Part shown: in pieces, positions 37,868 to 46,030 of the stretch | Numbering within the stretch: the stretch's first letter is position 1 | Layout of the letters: the number at the start of each line of letters is the position of its first letter | DNA from: Ignavibacteriales bacterium | GTDB lineage: Bacteria > Bacteroidota > Ignavibacteria > Ignavibacteriales > Melioribacteraceae | DNA length: 64,000 nucleotides | Direction of reading: 5' to 3' | Assembly: GCA_021740915.1 (NCBI GenBank) | Contig: JAIOYW010000001.1 | Coordinates: forward strand, 248,001-312,000 | Position numbers and translations under genes: made by a program | The notes under the pieces: model-generated | Told to the model about the DNA's origin: nothing | What the model saw: only the letters and a program-made list of their open reading frames with translations | Databases searched by the model: none

Positions 37868-38860
37868 ATGATACGTTTAATATTATTTTTTTTATTTCTA
37901 TTGAATTTTGTCAATTCCGGGGCAGAAAAAGTTATACCGATCGGAAATCTCTCGCTGGTTTGCGGAGATACCTTATACGATTGCCGTATAGGCTTTTCAA
38001 TCATAGGTGAGGAAAACTGCTCCTCGGAGAACACGATACTATATCCAACGTGGTTTGGAGGTACAAGCACTGAAATTGTATCTCTGATAAGAAAATATTC
38101 CCTGTTCGACACTACCGGACTTTGTATTATCGCGGTCGATGCACTTGGCAATGGGATTTCATCTTCACCTACAAATACAACAGGTATTTTTCCTGAAATT
38201 TCGATCAGGGATATGGTTCTGGCAGAGCATAAACTGTTAAAGGAATATTTCGGGCTTGACTCAATATTTGCCGTAATCGGAGGCTCAATGGGTGGGATGC
38301 AGGTCTTCGAATGGGCTGCTACATTTCCAAATTTCATGAAAAAGTGTATCCCGTACGTCTCAACGCCTTCCCCATCATACTCTGATAGATTGCTTTTCGC
38401 AATGCAGATTGAACTGATTGATCTGGCACTTGAGCATCCTGAAAATGCTCAGAATATTTTTCGAATCTCCTCAGGAATTACAACATATACTGCAAGGACA
38501 ACAGATAAGTTAAATTCTCTTCAAAGAGATCAGGATTTTGAAAATATCTGGCAAAAAATGTACCCTGAGTTTGAAACAGAAGGAATATTCAAGAACCGCC
38601 GCATACAGTATAATGCGATGAGACATTATGATCTTGATAAAATATTTGGGGATAAAAAGCAAAGACTGCCAGAATTCCTGATAATTGTTTCAGAAGATGA
38701 TCGTATATTAAACCCTGGTCCAGCAAAGCAATTTGCAGAGATTAACAATTCTGAATTGTTATCGCTAACGACCGGCTGCGGACATCTTGCTGTTACATGC
38801 GACATAGAGGCAGTTCGAAATAAATTGAATCAATTCCTTAGAAAAGATTTTATTAAATAA
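37868..38860 (+). CDS. Exported alpha/beta hydrolase of the MetX (homoserine O-acetyltransferase) type
   Basis: The 330-residue protein starts with a signal peptide (MIRLILFFLFLLNFVNSGA). The rest has the MetX fold, with the nucleophile motif GGSMGGMQVFEWAATFP (about residue 140), an Asp in SEDDRILNP (about 279) and a His in CGHLAVTCD (about 304). True MetX works in the cytoplasm on homoserine. A signal peptide argues for another, periplasmic substrate, so I do not call it metX. I chose ATG 37868 because AAGGA lies five bases upstream and the signal peptide begins there. An ATG at 37814 would add 18 polar residues. Its end overlaps the convergent gene by eight bases. Confidence 0.75.
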   Translation: MIRLILFFLFLLNFVNSGAEKVIPIGNLSLVCGDTLYDCRIGFSIIGEENCSSENTILYPTWFGGTSTEIVSLIRKYSLFDTTGLCIIAVDALGNGISSSPTNTTGIFPEISIRDMVLAEHKLLKEYFGLDSIFAVIGGSMGGMQVFEWAATFPNFMKKCIPYVSTPSPSYSDRLLFAMQIELIDLALEHPENAQNIFRISSGITTYTARTTDKLNSLQRDQDFENIWQKMYPEFETEGIFKNRRIQYNAMRHYDLDKIFGDKKQRLPEFLIIVSEDDRILNPGPAKQFAEINNSELLSLTTGCGHLAVTCDIEAVRNKLNQFLRKDFIK

Positions 38861-39944
38861 TATCCGATTTTTCATCAAGATCAATTAAGATTTCTTTATG
38901 AGATGTCAGAAATTTTTGGGATGAAAAACCACCTGTGCCTAAATGATCTCTTAGAGTTCCACTGGTTGGAGCAGATACTAAATAATCGATTAATCTTCGG
39001 ATAAATAGTAACGGGTGCCCTTTTTTTTTGCCAAAATATGGCTGCACATAATCATTAACTGAATCATCATTATCGATCAATTGATGATAGAATTCGTTCT
39101 TGATATAAGGTTGATCTGCAAAATGATATATTATTGAAGTAGCATTCTCCAAAGCTTTCACACCCGTCACCAGAGATGAAAACATTCCGTTCCGAAAATC
39201 TCTGTTAAAAACGAGAGCGATTTCAGGCAACTTAAATATCGCGGTCTCAACGGGTTTTTTGTTAACAAAGCCTTCCAGAAAAGAACTCACGATCTCAGAA
39301 TTATGCCCGGTAACAATTACAATCTTATCACTGACGGGTATCAGTTTGTTTAGGATTATTTCAAGAAGAATTTCACCCTTCAGATTCATAAGCGGCTTAA
39401 ATTCCCCCATTCGTGAAGAGAATCCAGCAGCAAGAATAATCGCGCCGATGTTTCTTGTCATTGAGGAGTCGGGAACAGGAAACGAAAATTCCTTGAATCG
39501 GTAGGAAAAAGCTCTGTACTTAAAGATAAATTCTTTGACAAGATAATCTCTGATTACTACTATAAGATTTACATCTTTATCATCCGTGAATTTTCCCAGG
39601 AGTTTCTCGAAAACTAATGAAAGTCCGGCACCTGCGTGTTCAAGTTTGCCATACTCATCGAGTACAATCCATCGAAATCGACGCTTGGCTGCGTTATCAA
39701 GAATCGCTTCACAAATCCGGAAAGATTCAGATGAAAACTTAAATTTTCCAATGTTAATTAAATTGCGTTCATTTTCATCTGCCGAAAGTTTATGATTACT
39801 TCTCTGACGGAGATTAAAGATGAATCTCTCACCAAAAATATTTTCATATTGTATTATTCCGGCTGTATCACTTCGGTTTCTTGCCCAGTTGAGGAGTCTG
39901 GTACTTTTCCCGGTTTTGACAGGACCGCTAAGCAGATATATCAT
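38853..39944 (-). CDS. P-loop NTPase fused to MocA/MobA-like nucleotidyltransferase
   Basis: The 363-residue protein consists of two enzymes in one chain. Residues 1-165 are a THEP1-like NTPase with a Walker A motif (SGPVKTGKST, about 6-15) and a Walker B-like WIVLDEYGKLE (about 94-104). Residues 167-363 are a MobA-like nucleotidyltransferase beginning with GAIILAAGFSSRMGEFKPLM (about 167-186), closest in style to MocA, which makes molybdopterin cytosine dinucleotide. The enzyme upstream is a Pao-type hydroxylase, a family that uses that cofactor. The start overlaps the stop of the membrane-protein gene (ATGA). The fusion and the role of the NTPase part are unusual. Confidence 0.8.
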   Translation of the reverse strand: MIYLLSGPVKTGKSTRLLNWARNRSDTAGIIQYENIFGERFIFNLRQRSNHKLSADENERNLINIGKFKFSSESFRICEAILDNAAKRRFRWIVLDEYGKLEHAGAGLSLVFEKLLGKFTDDKDVNLIVVIRDYLVKEFIFKYRAFSYRFKEFSFPVPDSSMTRNIGAIILAAGFSSRMGEFKPLMNLKGEILLEIILNKLIPVSDKIVIVTGHNSEIVSSFLEGFVNKKPVETAIFKLPEIALVFNRDFRNGMFSSLVTGVKALENATSIIYHFADQPYIKNEFYHQLIDNDDSVNDYVQPYFGKKKGHPLLFIRRLIDYLVSAPTSGTLRDHLGTGGFSSQKFLTSHKEILIDLDEKSDII

Positions 39945-40966
39945 TCAAACTCGAAATAAATAAAACCAAGGAATGTATTAATAAGAACATACTTGACTCT
40001 ATTCAGCCGATTTAACTGACTCGATTTTTTCCATAAATAAAACAATATTTCTCTTATCAAAGGAATAAGATTCATTGCTTCATCTACCTCAGATGTTAAT
40101 CCTTTACCTTTTTCTTTGAGTTTTCGGTTCAGAATTTTTCTCAGGAATGGTCCAATAAAAGAATACCATACGAAAAGTATTGTTAAATACCTTACGATCA
40201 TTATTATTAAGTCAAGGCGGAAATCTTTTAATTCGTTATCATAGATATAACTTAATATGAGAAGGCTTAATAGCATCAGCCACACTGCAATAAACGTTAT
40301 TTTCTTAAACCTGTTTTTTTTCGTCGGATTTGAATCCAAATATCTTCTATGCGTATAAACGAAGTCTTTCAGCGCCTCTGGCACAAAGGCAATTTTACTT
40401 TCAATTTTAAGAGCAACATAAACGAAAAAAATACCGCCAATAAAGTGGAGCAATATATAAAGGCCAATTAAATAATAACTGATATTTAGGTTGGGATTTA
40501 ATGAAATGAAAAAAATATTCGAAATGTACCTGATAAACAAATCTACTGCTTCCCAGAATGTAGTACCAAAAAGCACAGTCAGCACAAATAGTTTCTGCAT
40601 TGCCGAATAGAGTTGAGTCAACAAAGCGAATGCAATTAATTTTACTATGTAATAATTCTTACTATAAAAAAATATGTACCCGAGCAAAATTTGAATCGCA
40701 AGAGCAAGATATGCTGTTAACGGAGTATAAGGACTAATTACTCCCTTGACAATAATAACTATCAACCCTGATTTAAGTATGCTTCGCGGGTCAACTGTCA
40801 GTCTTGAAATCAGATACACACAAACAATAGCAAAACCGCCTATAATTAGCCCGGTTAAAGGTATCTTAAAAAAGTGAAGAATTCCACCTAGGATTGCTTC
40901 GCTGAAAGCCCAGAAGGCAGTTATTCGAGCTATTTTTTTATCGGGAGAAATGGGCATTATAGGCAA
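39941..40966 (-). CDS. Polytopic membrane protein in Mo-hydroxylase operon, family not recognised
   Basis: The 341-residue protein has about five or six hydrophobic helices in residues 15-190, a polar loop (about 190-230, with basic residues), and about two more helices near 230-295. A basic, helix-forming C-terminal part follows (KILNRKLKEKGKG onward). The N-terminal part (FSEAILGGILHFFKIP, GLIIGGFAIV) faintly recalls the membrane subunits of ECF-type transporters, but I cannot assign it. It lies between a cysteine-rich mini-gene and the NTPase-MocA fusion. The ATGA overlap with the fusion argues that the two work together. A second ATG three codons in is also possible as start. Confidence 0.6.
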   Translation of the reverse strand: MPIMPISPDKKIARITAFWAFSEAILGGILHFFKIPLTGLIIGGFAIVCVYLISRLTVDPRSILKSGLIVIIVKGVISPYTPLTAYLALAIQILLGYIFFYSKNYYIVKLIAFALLTQLYSAMQKLFVLTVLFGTTFWEAVDLFIRYISNIFFISLNPNLNISYYLIGLYILLHFIGGIFFVYVALKIESKIAFVPEALKDFVYTHRRYLDSNPTKKNRFKKITFIAVWLMLLSLLILSYIYDNELKDFRLDLIIMIVRYLTILFVWYSFIGPFLRKILNRKLKEKGKGLTSEVDEAMNLIPLIREILFYLWKKSSQLNRLNRVKYVLINTFLGFIYFEFE

Positions 40967-40981
40967 AATATCCAGTACTTA

Positions 40982-41206
40982 CTATTTCTTTTCAATAAAT
41001 ACACTTGCTTTGTAACAATTCCTAGATAAGTTACAAGTAGCCGGAGACACAAGATTATTATCCGGACCGCTGCTATTCATAGTTCTCAGACACCAATATT
41101 GATGAGTGCAGGAACTTTCAGAACGCCAGTTATCTTCTTCATTAATATCAATATAACTCATCTTTGTACGGATATTTTCACAATCTGATCTTAAATTCTT
41201 CAACAT
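40982..41206 (-). CDS. Five-cysteine 74-residue protein in Mo-hydroxylase operon
   Basis: This small soluble protein has five Cys (residues 9, 33, 39, 58 and 64), four of them as two C-x5-C pairs: CTHQYWC and CNLSRNC. Coding is supported by GAGGAG seven bases before the ATG and by its snug place, ten bases after the FAD-subunit stop and 15 before the membrane-protein gene. It has no signal peptide. I do not recognise the family. The cysteine pattern would suit a metal or Fe-S site or two disulfides. Its position suggests a maturation or regulatory partner of the Mo hydroxylase. Confidence 0.65.
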   Translation of the reverse strand: MLKNLRSDCENIRTKMSYIDINEEDNWRSESSCTHQYWCLRTMNSSGPDNNLVSPATCNLSRNCYKASVFIEKK

Positions 41207-41215
41207 ATTATCTCC

Positions 41216-42205
41216 TCACCTCTCCGATTCCAGACCAGCAATACTGCAAAGTCCTCTATATAAAAGAGTTCGGAATAGTTTTACTTTGTAGGCATTGTCC
41301 CTGAGAGGATTCGCATCAGAAAACGATGATTCAACGACATTACCAATATATTTTGTTGTTGCCTGTAAACCCTCGAGTTTTTTCTCTTCCTTAATCATTC
41401 TCCATGGTATGGGGGCAGCGGAGCCCAAAACAATGCTGACATTTTCAAAATTTCCTAAACTATTGATTCCTCCAATTATGCAGATTTCAGCTATTGGCCA
41501 ATCAGAAGATTGTTTTTCCTTTATTTTGCAGTAATAATTCTTACGCAGGAGATTTTCTTTTTCTACAGTTACTGAAAGTAATATTTCTCCATCATTAAGC
41601 TTATGTTCACATGTCAGTTTTTCAGCAGGCAGATAATAAAAATCTCTTAAATTAATTGTTTTAATTTCTTTTTTTGTAAGGATTTGCAATCTTGCATTTA
41701 AAGCTGTAAGGACAGTAGCCATTCCCGAAGGATTCACAAAGGCACAACCATCCTGATTGCCATATATCGAATGATACTTGTTTTCTCCGTCTATTGCAAA
41801 ACAGACTTTTCCTCCTTTTCTTGAGCAATCAAAATCTTTACTCCTGAAATACCAGCAGCGAGGTTTTTGGCATAAATTACCACCAAGAGTCGCAATATTT
41901 CGGATATGTGGAGTGGCGATTTCGGAGGCACTTTCAGAAAGAGCCGGACAGTACTTTTGGATTGGCTGGCTATCTGCAATTTTTTGAATTGATACTCCCG
42001 CCCCAATCTTAAGATCAATTTCTGTATCAATGAAGTCAAGACTGTCAATACCGGATAAATTTATTATAGAATCATAACTTACGATATTTTCCTTAAGTAA
42101 ATCCAGCAGATCAATTCCTCCTGCTTTATATGCGGAGTTTTTACTAAAAAGAGTGAGTGCCTGTTCAGTGGCTTTTGGTAAGTAATATTCAAAATCCTTA
42201 ATCAT
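41216..42205 (-). CDS. Mo-hydroxylase FAD subunit, PaoB/YagS type with Fe-S insertion
   Basis: This 329-residue FAD-binding subunit of the xanthine dehydrogenase family passes electrons from the 2Fe-2S subunit to FAD. The FAD contacts are in ATPHIRNIATLGGNL (about residues 92-106). Directly after comes CQKPRCWYFRSKDFDCSRKGG with KVC, four Cys that match the extra 4Fe-4S insertion of E. coli PaoB (YagS). That insertion separates it from ordinary XdhB/CoxM. The C-terminal CO-dehydrogenase flavoprotein domain runs from about 215 to the end. The start overlaps the Mo-subunit stop (ATGA). Confidence 0.9.
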   Translation of the reverse strand: MIKDFEYYLPKATEQALTLFSKNSAYKAGGIDLLDLLKENIVSYDSIINLSGIDSLDFIDTEIDLKIGAGVSIQKIADSQPIQKYCPALSESASEIATPHIRNIATLGGNLCQKPRCWYFRSKDFDCSRKGGKVCFAIDGENKYHSIYGNQDGCAFVNPSGMATVLTALNARLQILTKKEIKTINLRDFYYLPAEKLTCEHKLNDGEILLSVTVEKENLLRKNYYCKIKEKQSSDWPIAEICIIGGINSLGNFENVSIVLGSAAPIPWRMIKEEKKLEGLQATTKYIGNVVESSFSDANPLRDNAYKVKLFRTLLYRGLCSIAGLESER

Positions 42206-44508
42206 TTACTTTGTTCCTCTAACGCAGCTAATATTTTATCTGGTGTAATTGGCAACGACCTGAGACGAACTCCAATAGCGTTGAAAACTGCATTAGCGAT
42301 TGCAGCGGAAGTAGGGATTGTTGCCGGCTCTCCAATTCCCATAGCTCCTGTACTATTCATTGCCTGATTAAAATCCATAATGATTGTTTCAATCTGAGGT
42401 ACATCCCGGGCTCCAGCTATCTTATACATTTCCAAATTTGGATTCACCATTATTCCGGTGTTTCTGTCGAGTATTCTGTTTTCGTAAAGTGCATAACTTA
42501 TTCCCTGAATTATTCCCCCATTTATCTGACTTTCAAGTGTAAGTCTGTCCATGGGGCGACCACAGTCGTGAACCGCAACAATTCTGTTAACTTTAACAAC
42601 CCCGGTACCGGTATCAACAGTCACATCTGCAAATTGAACCCCATCGATAGTTGTCTTTATTTCTTCTCTTCCGAGGTTATCTGATCGCCGCTCAGCAGTT
42701 ACTCGAATCTCATCGCCAGGGATTTTTGCTGCTACCTGTTGAAAACTTAAGCTTTTGGAAATGTCATCACCATCTGAAAATCGGCTGCCTTCCATAGTCA
42801 CTTTGTCGGTTGTTTTCCCAAGTATTGACGCTGCTAACTCAATCATTCTGATCTTCGCTTTATAGGCAGCATTCCTGACTGCCGGAGTGATGCCTGCAGT
42901 TGTCTGGCTCCCACCTGAAGCAGGTCCGAAACCATTATCGGTATCTCCAATTTTAACTGTGATTTGATCTGGTTCAAGACCAAGCTCTTCAGCTACTATC
43001 ATAGCAAGAACAGTTCCTATTCCGCCCCCAATATCCTGGACACCGTTAATTACCTGTACTTCCCCTCTTCGATTAATAGTAACTGTGGCAACGAAGCCCT
43101 TGTTATAAATGTAATACCAGACAGAATTTGCTACACCAAATCCCCTTTTTATTGGACCTTTTATTGACCCTGGGACCTGATTTCGCTTATCCCAGCCGAA
43201 TTTTTCAGCACCGAGAACATACTGTGTCTGTCGGATATAATTACCAGTTGTGTTTATTCTCCTGAATTCTAGCGGATCGATTCCAAGTTTATGCGCCATT
43301 TCGTCAATTGCCTGTTCAAGTGCAAATGCTCCCTGAGGATGGCCTGGAGCACGGAATGCGGCAGCCGGTCCTGCATTAATAAATACATCTGACTCTTCAA
43401 CATATATTTTTTCATAATCATATATATTTTTGATCGGTCCGCTTGTTCCTGCTCCTGTTCCGACTCCTCCTGTACCTAAGGAAATAAGTTTCAGTGCTTT
43501 AATCTTCCCTTCTTTGGTTGTACCAATCGAAAGTTTTTGCAATGAATCAGGTCTGTTACCCACAGATAAATGCTCTCCTTTCCTATCGAGCATTAACCGG
43601 ACGGGTTTACCTGTTGCTCTTGAGAGTTTAGCAGCCATTATTCCATATAAACCTGCTCCAAATTTTGCCCCGAAACCTCCGCCCATAAATTCTGTGATTA
43701 CACGTACATCATTGTATTTTAATTTAAAATAATCAGCGATATCATTACGAACTGAGAAAGTGCCCTGAGTGGATGCCCAGACCTTTACCTTATCATCTGA
43801 ACCCCATTCAACGACAACTCCATGTGTTTCCATCGCAGAGTGAGTTTGTACCTGGGTTCGGTATTCGGCTGTATGAATTACCTCACAATTTCTGAGATAA
43901 TCATCGAATTTTTCAGCATTTTCATCTTCAGGAAATATTTTTGGCCCGCGAATATTACCTTCCTGAACAACACTACTTTCTGAGCTATCTAAATCTCCTT
44001 CGGTCGTTTTCTCCTTCACTGTAGTCTGATAAACGAGCGGTGCATTTTCTCGAATAGCATCCTCAACTGAGAGCACAAAGTCCGAGGTCGTATGTTTGAA
44101 AGTTATTTGCTGCAGAGCGGTCTCAGCAATTTCTGCAGTCTCTGCGGCAACTGCGGCAATCTCCTGCCCGGCGTATCTGATAATCAGCGGCAAATCGTCC
44201 TGAGCAGGTAATACCGAATATACACCTTTTAATTTTTGAGCTTTACTTAAATCAATTTCAGAAATGGTGCCAGCGGGAAAATCTGATCTAAGAAATTTAG
44301 CATAGAGCATCCCGGGAATTTTGACATCGAATGTGTATTTCGCTTTCCCGGTTGTTTTATCAATTCCATCAATTCTTTTAACCCGTTTTCCAATATAATT
44401 TAGTTCCGACTTACCATCCCAAGGTTTTGGTTCATCTTCAGGAATTTCGATAATAATTTCTCTCAGGTTATCCGGTAAACCAACACTAACCTTCTCTTTT
44501 TTGTTCAT
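42202..44508 (-). CDS. Mo-hydroxylase molybdenum-binding subunit, PaoC/YagR type
   Basis: This 768-residue subunit binds the molybdenum cofactor and carries out the oxidation, probably of an aldehyde, by analogy with PaoABC. After about 35 extra N-terminal residues come the a/b hammerhead domain (about 36-150) and two Mo-binding domains. Seen motifs are GGGFGAKFGAG (about 273-283), AFRAPGHPQGAFALEQAIDEMA (about 385-406), GGSQTTAGITP (about 537) and the catalytic Glu in GAMGIGEPATIPT (about 722). It has no Tat signal of its own and would travel to the periplasm with the small subunit, as in PaoABC. The substrate cannot be read from the sequence. Confidence 0.92.
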   Translation of the reverse strand: MNKKEKVSVGLPDNLREIIIEIPEDEPKPWDGKSELNYIGKRVKRIDGIDKTTGKAKYTFDVKIPGMLYAKFLRSDFPAGTISEIDLSKAQKLKGVYSVLPAQDDLPLIIRYAGQEIAAVAAETAEIAETALQQITFKHTTSDFVLSVEDAIRENAPLVYQTTVKEKTTEGDLDSSESSVVQEGNIRGPKIFPEDENAEKFDDYLRNCEVIHTAEYRTQVQTHSAMETHGVVVEWGSDDKVKVWASTQGTFSVRNDIADYFKLKYNDVRVITEFMGGGFGAKFGAGLYGIMAAKLSRATGKPVRLMLDRKGEHLSVGNRPDSLQKLSIGTTKEGKIKALKLISLGTGGVGTGAGTSGPIKNIYDYEKIYVEESDVFINAGPAAAFRAPGHPQGAFALEQAIDEMAHKLGIDPLEFRRINTTGNYIRQTQYVLGAEKFGWDKRNQVPGSIKGPIKRGFGVANSVWYYIYNKGFVATVTINRRGEVQVINGVQDIGGGIGTVLAMIVAEELGLEPDQITVKIGDTDNGFGPASGGSQTTAGITPAVRNAAYKAKIRMIELAASILGKTTDKVTMEGSRFSDGDDISKSLSFQQVAAKIPGDEIRVTAERRSDNLGREEIKTTIDGVQFADVTVDTGTGVVKVNRIVAVHDCGRPMDRLTLESQINGGIIQGISYALYENRILDRNTGIMVNPNLEMYKIAGARDVPQIETIIMDFNQAMNSTGAMGIGEPATIPTSAAIANAVFNAIGVRLRSLPITPDKILAALEEQSK

Positions 44509-44511
44509 AAG

Positions 44512-45141
44512 CTAACCTTTCGCAGCTTTTATGACTGCCTGAAATACTTTTGGATATGTTCCGCATCTGCAAAGATTGCCAGATAAATTTTTCCGGATAT
44601 ATTCATCATCTGGCGCAGGATTTTTCTTTATAATTGCCAACGAACTCATAATCATGCCCGGAGTGCAAAAACCACATTGTAAGGCGTCATTTTCAATAAA
44701 TTCATTTTGTAGAATATGTAGATTCTCATCAGAAGCAACACCCTCAATTGTTGTTATTTGCTTACCAACTGCATCTACAGCCAGAAACATGCATGAATTC
44801 ACAGGGTTATCATCAATAAGTACTGTGCATGCTCCGCAGGATCCCCTTTCACATCCTGTTTTGGTACCGGTCAATTCCAATTTTTCTCTCAATACCTCTG
44901 CGAGGGTTTCTTTCGGTTTTATGTGAACGCTGTATTCTTTGCTATTCACATAAAGAATCATTTTTGCACCCTCTATCGGAATGGAATCGGAAACATTGAG
45001 CAGTCCGGCTGCTTTCAAGTTTTTTGTCGCCTGACCGGATTCGAAAACAGCAGCCCCAACTGTTGTAATTCCGAAGCCTTTTAAAAAATTTCTTCTGGAA
45101 ATTCCTTTAACACTATTCGGATCTGGTTTATCTTTCTTCAT
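44512..45141 (-). CDS. Mo-hydroxylase 2Fe-2S subunit with Tat signal, PaoA/YagT type
   Basis: The 209-residue protein has a Tat signal (SRRNFLKGFGI at about residues 15-25) and two 2Fe-2S sites: the plant-type one, with CERGSCGAC and a later Cys (about 98-118), and the all-helical one, with CGFCTPG and CRCG (about 156-193). It is the first gene of the operon and carries the export signal for the complex. The Tat signal, the order of the genes and the Fe-S insertion in the FAD subunit all fit a periplasmic PaoABC-like enzyme. Confidence 0.93.
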   Translation of the reverse strand: MKKDKPDPNSVKGISRRNFLKGFGITTVGAAVFESGQATKNLKAAGLLNVSDSIPIEGAKMILYVNSKEYSVHIKPKETLAEVLREKLELTGTKTGCERGSCGACTVLIDDNPVNSCMFLAVDAVGKQITTIEGVASDENLHILQNEFIENDALQCGFCTPGMIMSSLAIIKKNPAPDDEYIRKNLSGNLCRCGTYPKVFQAVIKAAKG

Positions 45142-45159
45142 TATACTTCGCGGAGTGTT

Positions 45160-45190
45160 TTTATGGTATAAAAATACTTTTATCTGTCAA
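45160..45190 (-). promoter_or_regulatory. Candidate promoter of the Pao-type operon
   Basis: On the minus strand a perfect TTGACA (45190-45185) lies upstream of the 2Fe-2S subunit gene. The best -10 candidates are CATAAA with a 19-base spacer (45165-45160) or TATACC with 14 bases (45170-45165). Neither spacing is ideal. This would fit a promoter that needs help or is repressed; a MarR gene lies directly upstream. Confidence 0.4.
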
Positions 45191-45195
45191 ATATT

Positions 45196-45215
45196 GCAAA
45201 TCAATTATTCTTTGC
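45196..45215. promoter_or_regulatory. Inverted repeat next to the -35 box, candidate MarR operator
   Basis: GCAAA and TTTGC face each other across ten bases (45196-45200 and 45211-45215), giving a 20-base element of MarR-operator size. It ends six bases from the TTGACA box of the Pao-type operon. The arms are short and could occur by chance in AT-rich DNA. Confidence 0.3.
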
Positions 45216-45279
45216 TCTAAATAATATATTATCCACACTGATGAGTGCTAAGAGTTTTGGTAGTAATTATAATCAAATC

Positions 45280-45318
45280 TGTTAAACTTGAATCGACTCG
45301 TGATATCACAGTTTAACA
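45280..45318. repeat. Nine-base inverted repeat with an inner palindrome in the MarR-pao gap
   Basis: TGTTAAACT (45280-45288) is mirrored by AGTTTAACA (45310-45318), a perfect nine-base inverted repeat. Inside it, GTGATATCAC (45300-45309) is a perfect ten-base palindrome. The element lies in the 269-base gene-free gap between the MarR gene and the Mo-hydroxylase operon, about 140 bases before the latter. No run of T follows the outer arms on either strand, so it looks more like a protein-binding site than a terminator. The rest of the gap holds no open frame that I would call. Confidence 0.45.
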
Positions 45319-45410
45319 ATTATTATTGAGAATTAGATGAAAAGATGAGTTAATTTTAATGAAAGCGACGAAGAACTAAATGTCTGATAGAAAAAAAATT
45401 ACTCTGAACT

Positions 45411-45860
45411 TTACCCTCTGATTCTGTCGAGGAGATGATTAAGTTCTTTTGCTTCTTCCGGATTTAAAATTTCAAGTTCGCTTTCAATTTTTTCAAGACG
45501 CGGACTAATAGCATCAAGTAAAGTTTTGCCCTTTTCAGTTATAAGTATATCCACTTTTCTGCGGTCGTCATCACAATGCTTCCTGGTAACCAGTTTATTC
45601 GCTTTCATTTTATCAATGAGACGCGAAACATCAGACATTTTATCAAGCATTCGATCTTTTATATAATGAATTGTTGAAGGTTCCGGGTATGCTCCCTGCA
45701 GGATTCTGAGAATATTGAATTGCTGATGACTGATCCCAAATTCCTTGAATATTTTTGATTGATTATTCATAAGCCAGCCATAAGTATAAAAAATATTTAC
45801 GGCCAGCTTATGATATTCACTTCTAAATGTTTTTTGTTTTATTTCTAATTCGAGTTTCAT
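45411..45860 (-). CDS. MarR-family transcriptional regulator
   Basis: The 149-residue protein has a winged helix-turn-helix core (about residues 40-110) with MSDVSRLIDKMKANKLVTRKHCDDDRRKVDILITEKGK, written here in two parts: the recognition helix and the wing with the conserved D-x-R-R-x-x. MarR proteins bind as dimers to palindromes and often respond to phenols, aldehydes or oxidants. ATG 45860 was chosen over TTG 45905, which would add a non-conserved hydrophobic lead. It reads towards the Pao-type operon, whose control is its likely job by position. Confidence 0.85.
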   Translation of the reverse strand: MKLELEIKQKTFRSEYHKLAVNIFYTYGWLMNNQSKIFKEFGISHQQFNILRILQGAYPEPSTIHYIKDRMLDKMSDVSRLIDKMKANKLVTRKHCDDDRRKVDILITEKGKTLLDAISPRLEKIESELEILNPEEAKELNHLLDRIRG

Positions 45861-46030
45861 TAATATGAGACTAATTTGAAAGCCCAAACCGTGAACGATG
45901 ATCAATGATGCTAAGTTTTTTATGTCTTTGTAAATGAATAGACCGGAATTTTTTCAAAATTTTCATCAAAATTTGTTTTCGATTGTACCAACTTCGAAAT
46001 ATTTAAGAAAATTATTGCAGTGATATGAAC

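Noticed and set aside
37804-38337. A 177-residue open frame on the minus strand
   Set aside because: It lies opposite the MetX-type hydrolase, whose signal peptide, ribosome binding site and catalytic motifs show that the plus strand is coding. The minus-strand product has no recognisable domain.
38853-39944. Possible frameshift joining two genes in the NTPase-MocA protein
   Set aside because: The two domains are joined by a normal linker in one frame without any stop or odd composition, so I treat it as a true fusion.
45280-45318. Rho-independent terminator for the MarR gene
   Set aside because: The arms are perfect, but the loop is 21 bases long and no T-run follows on either strand.
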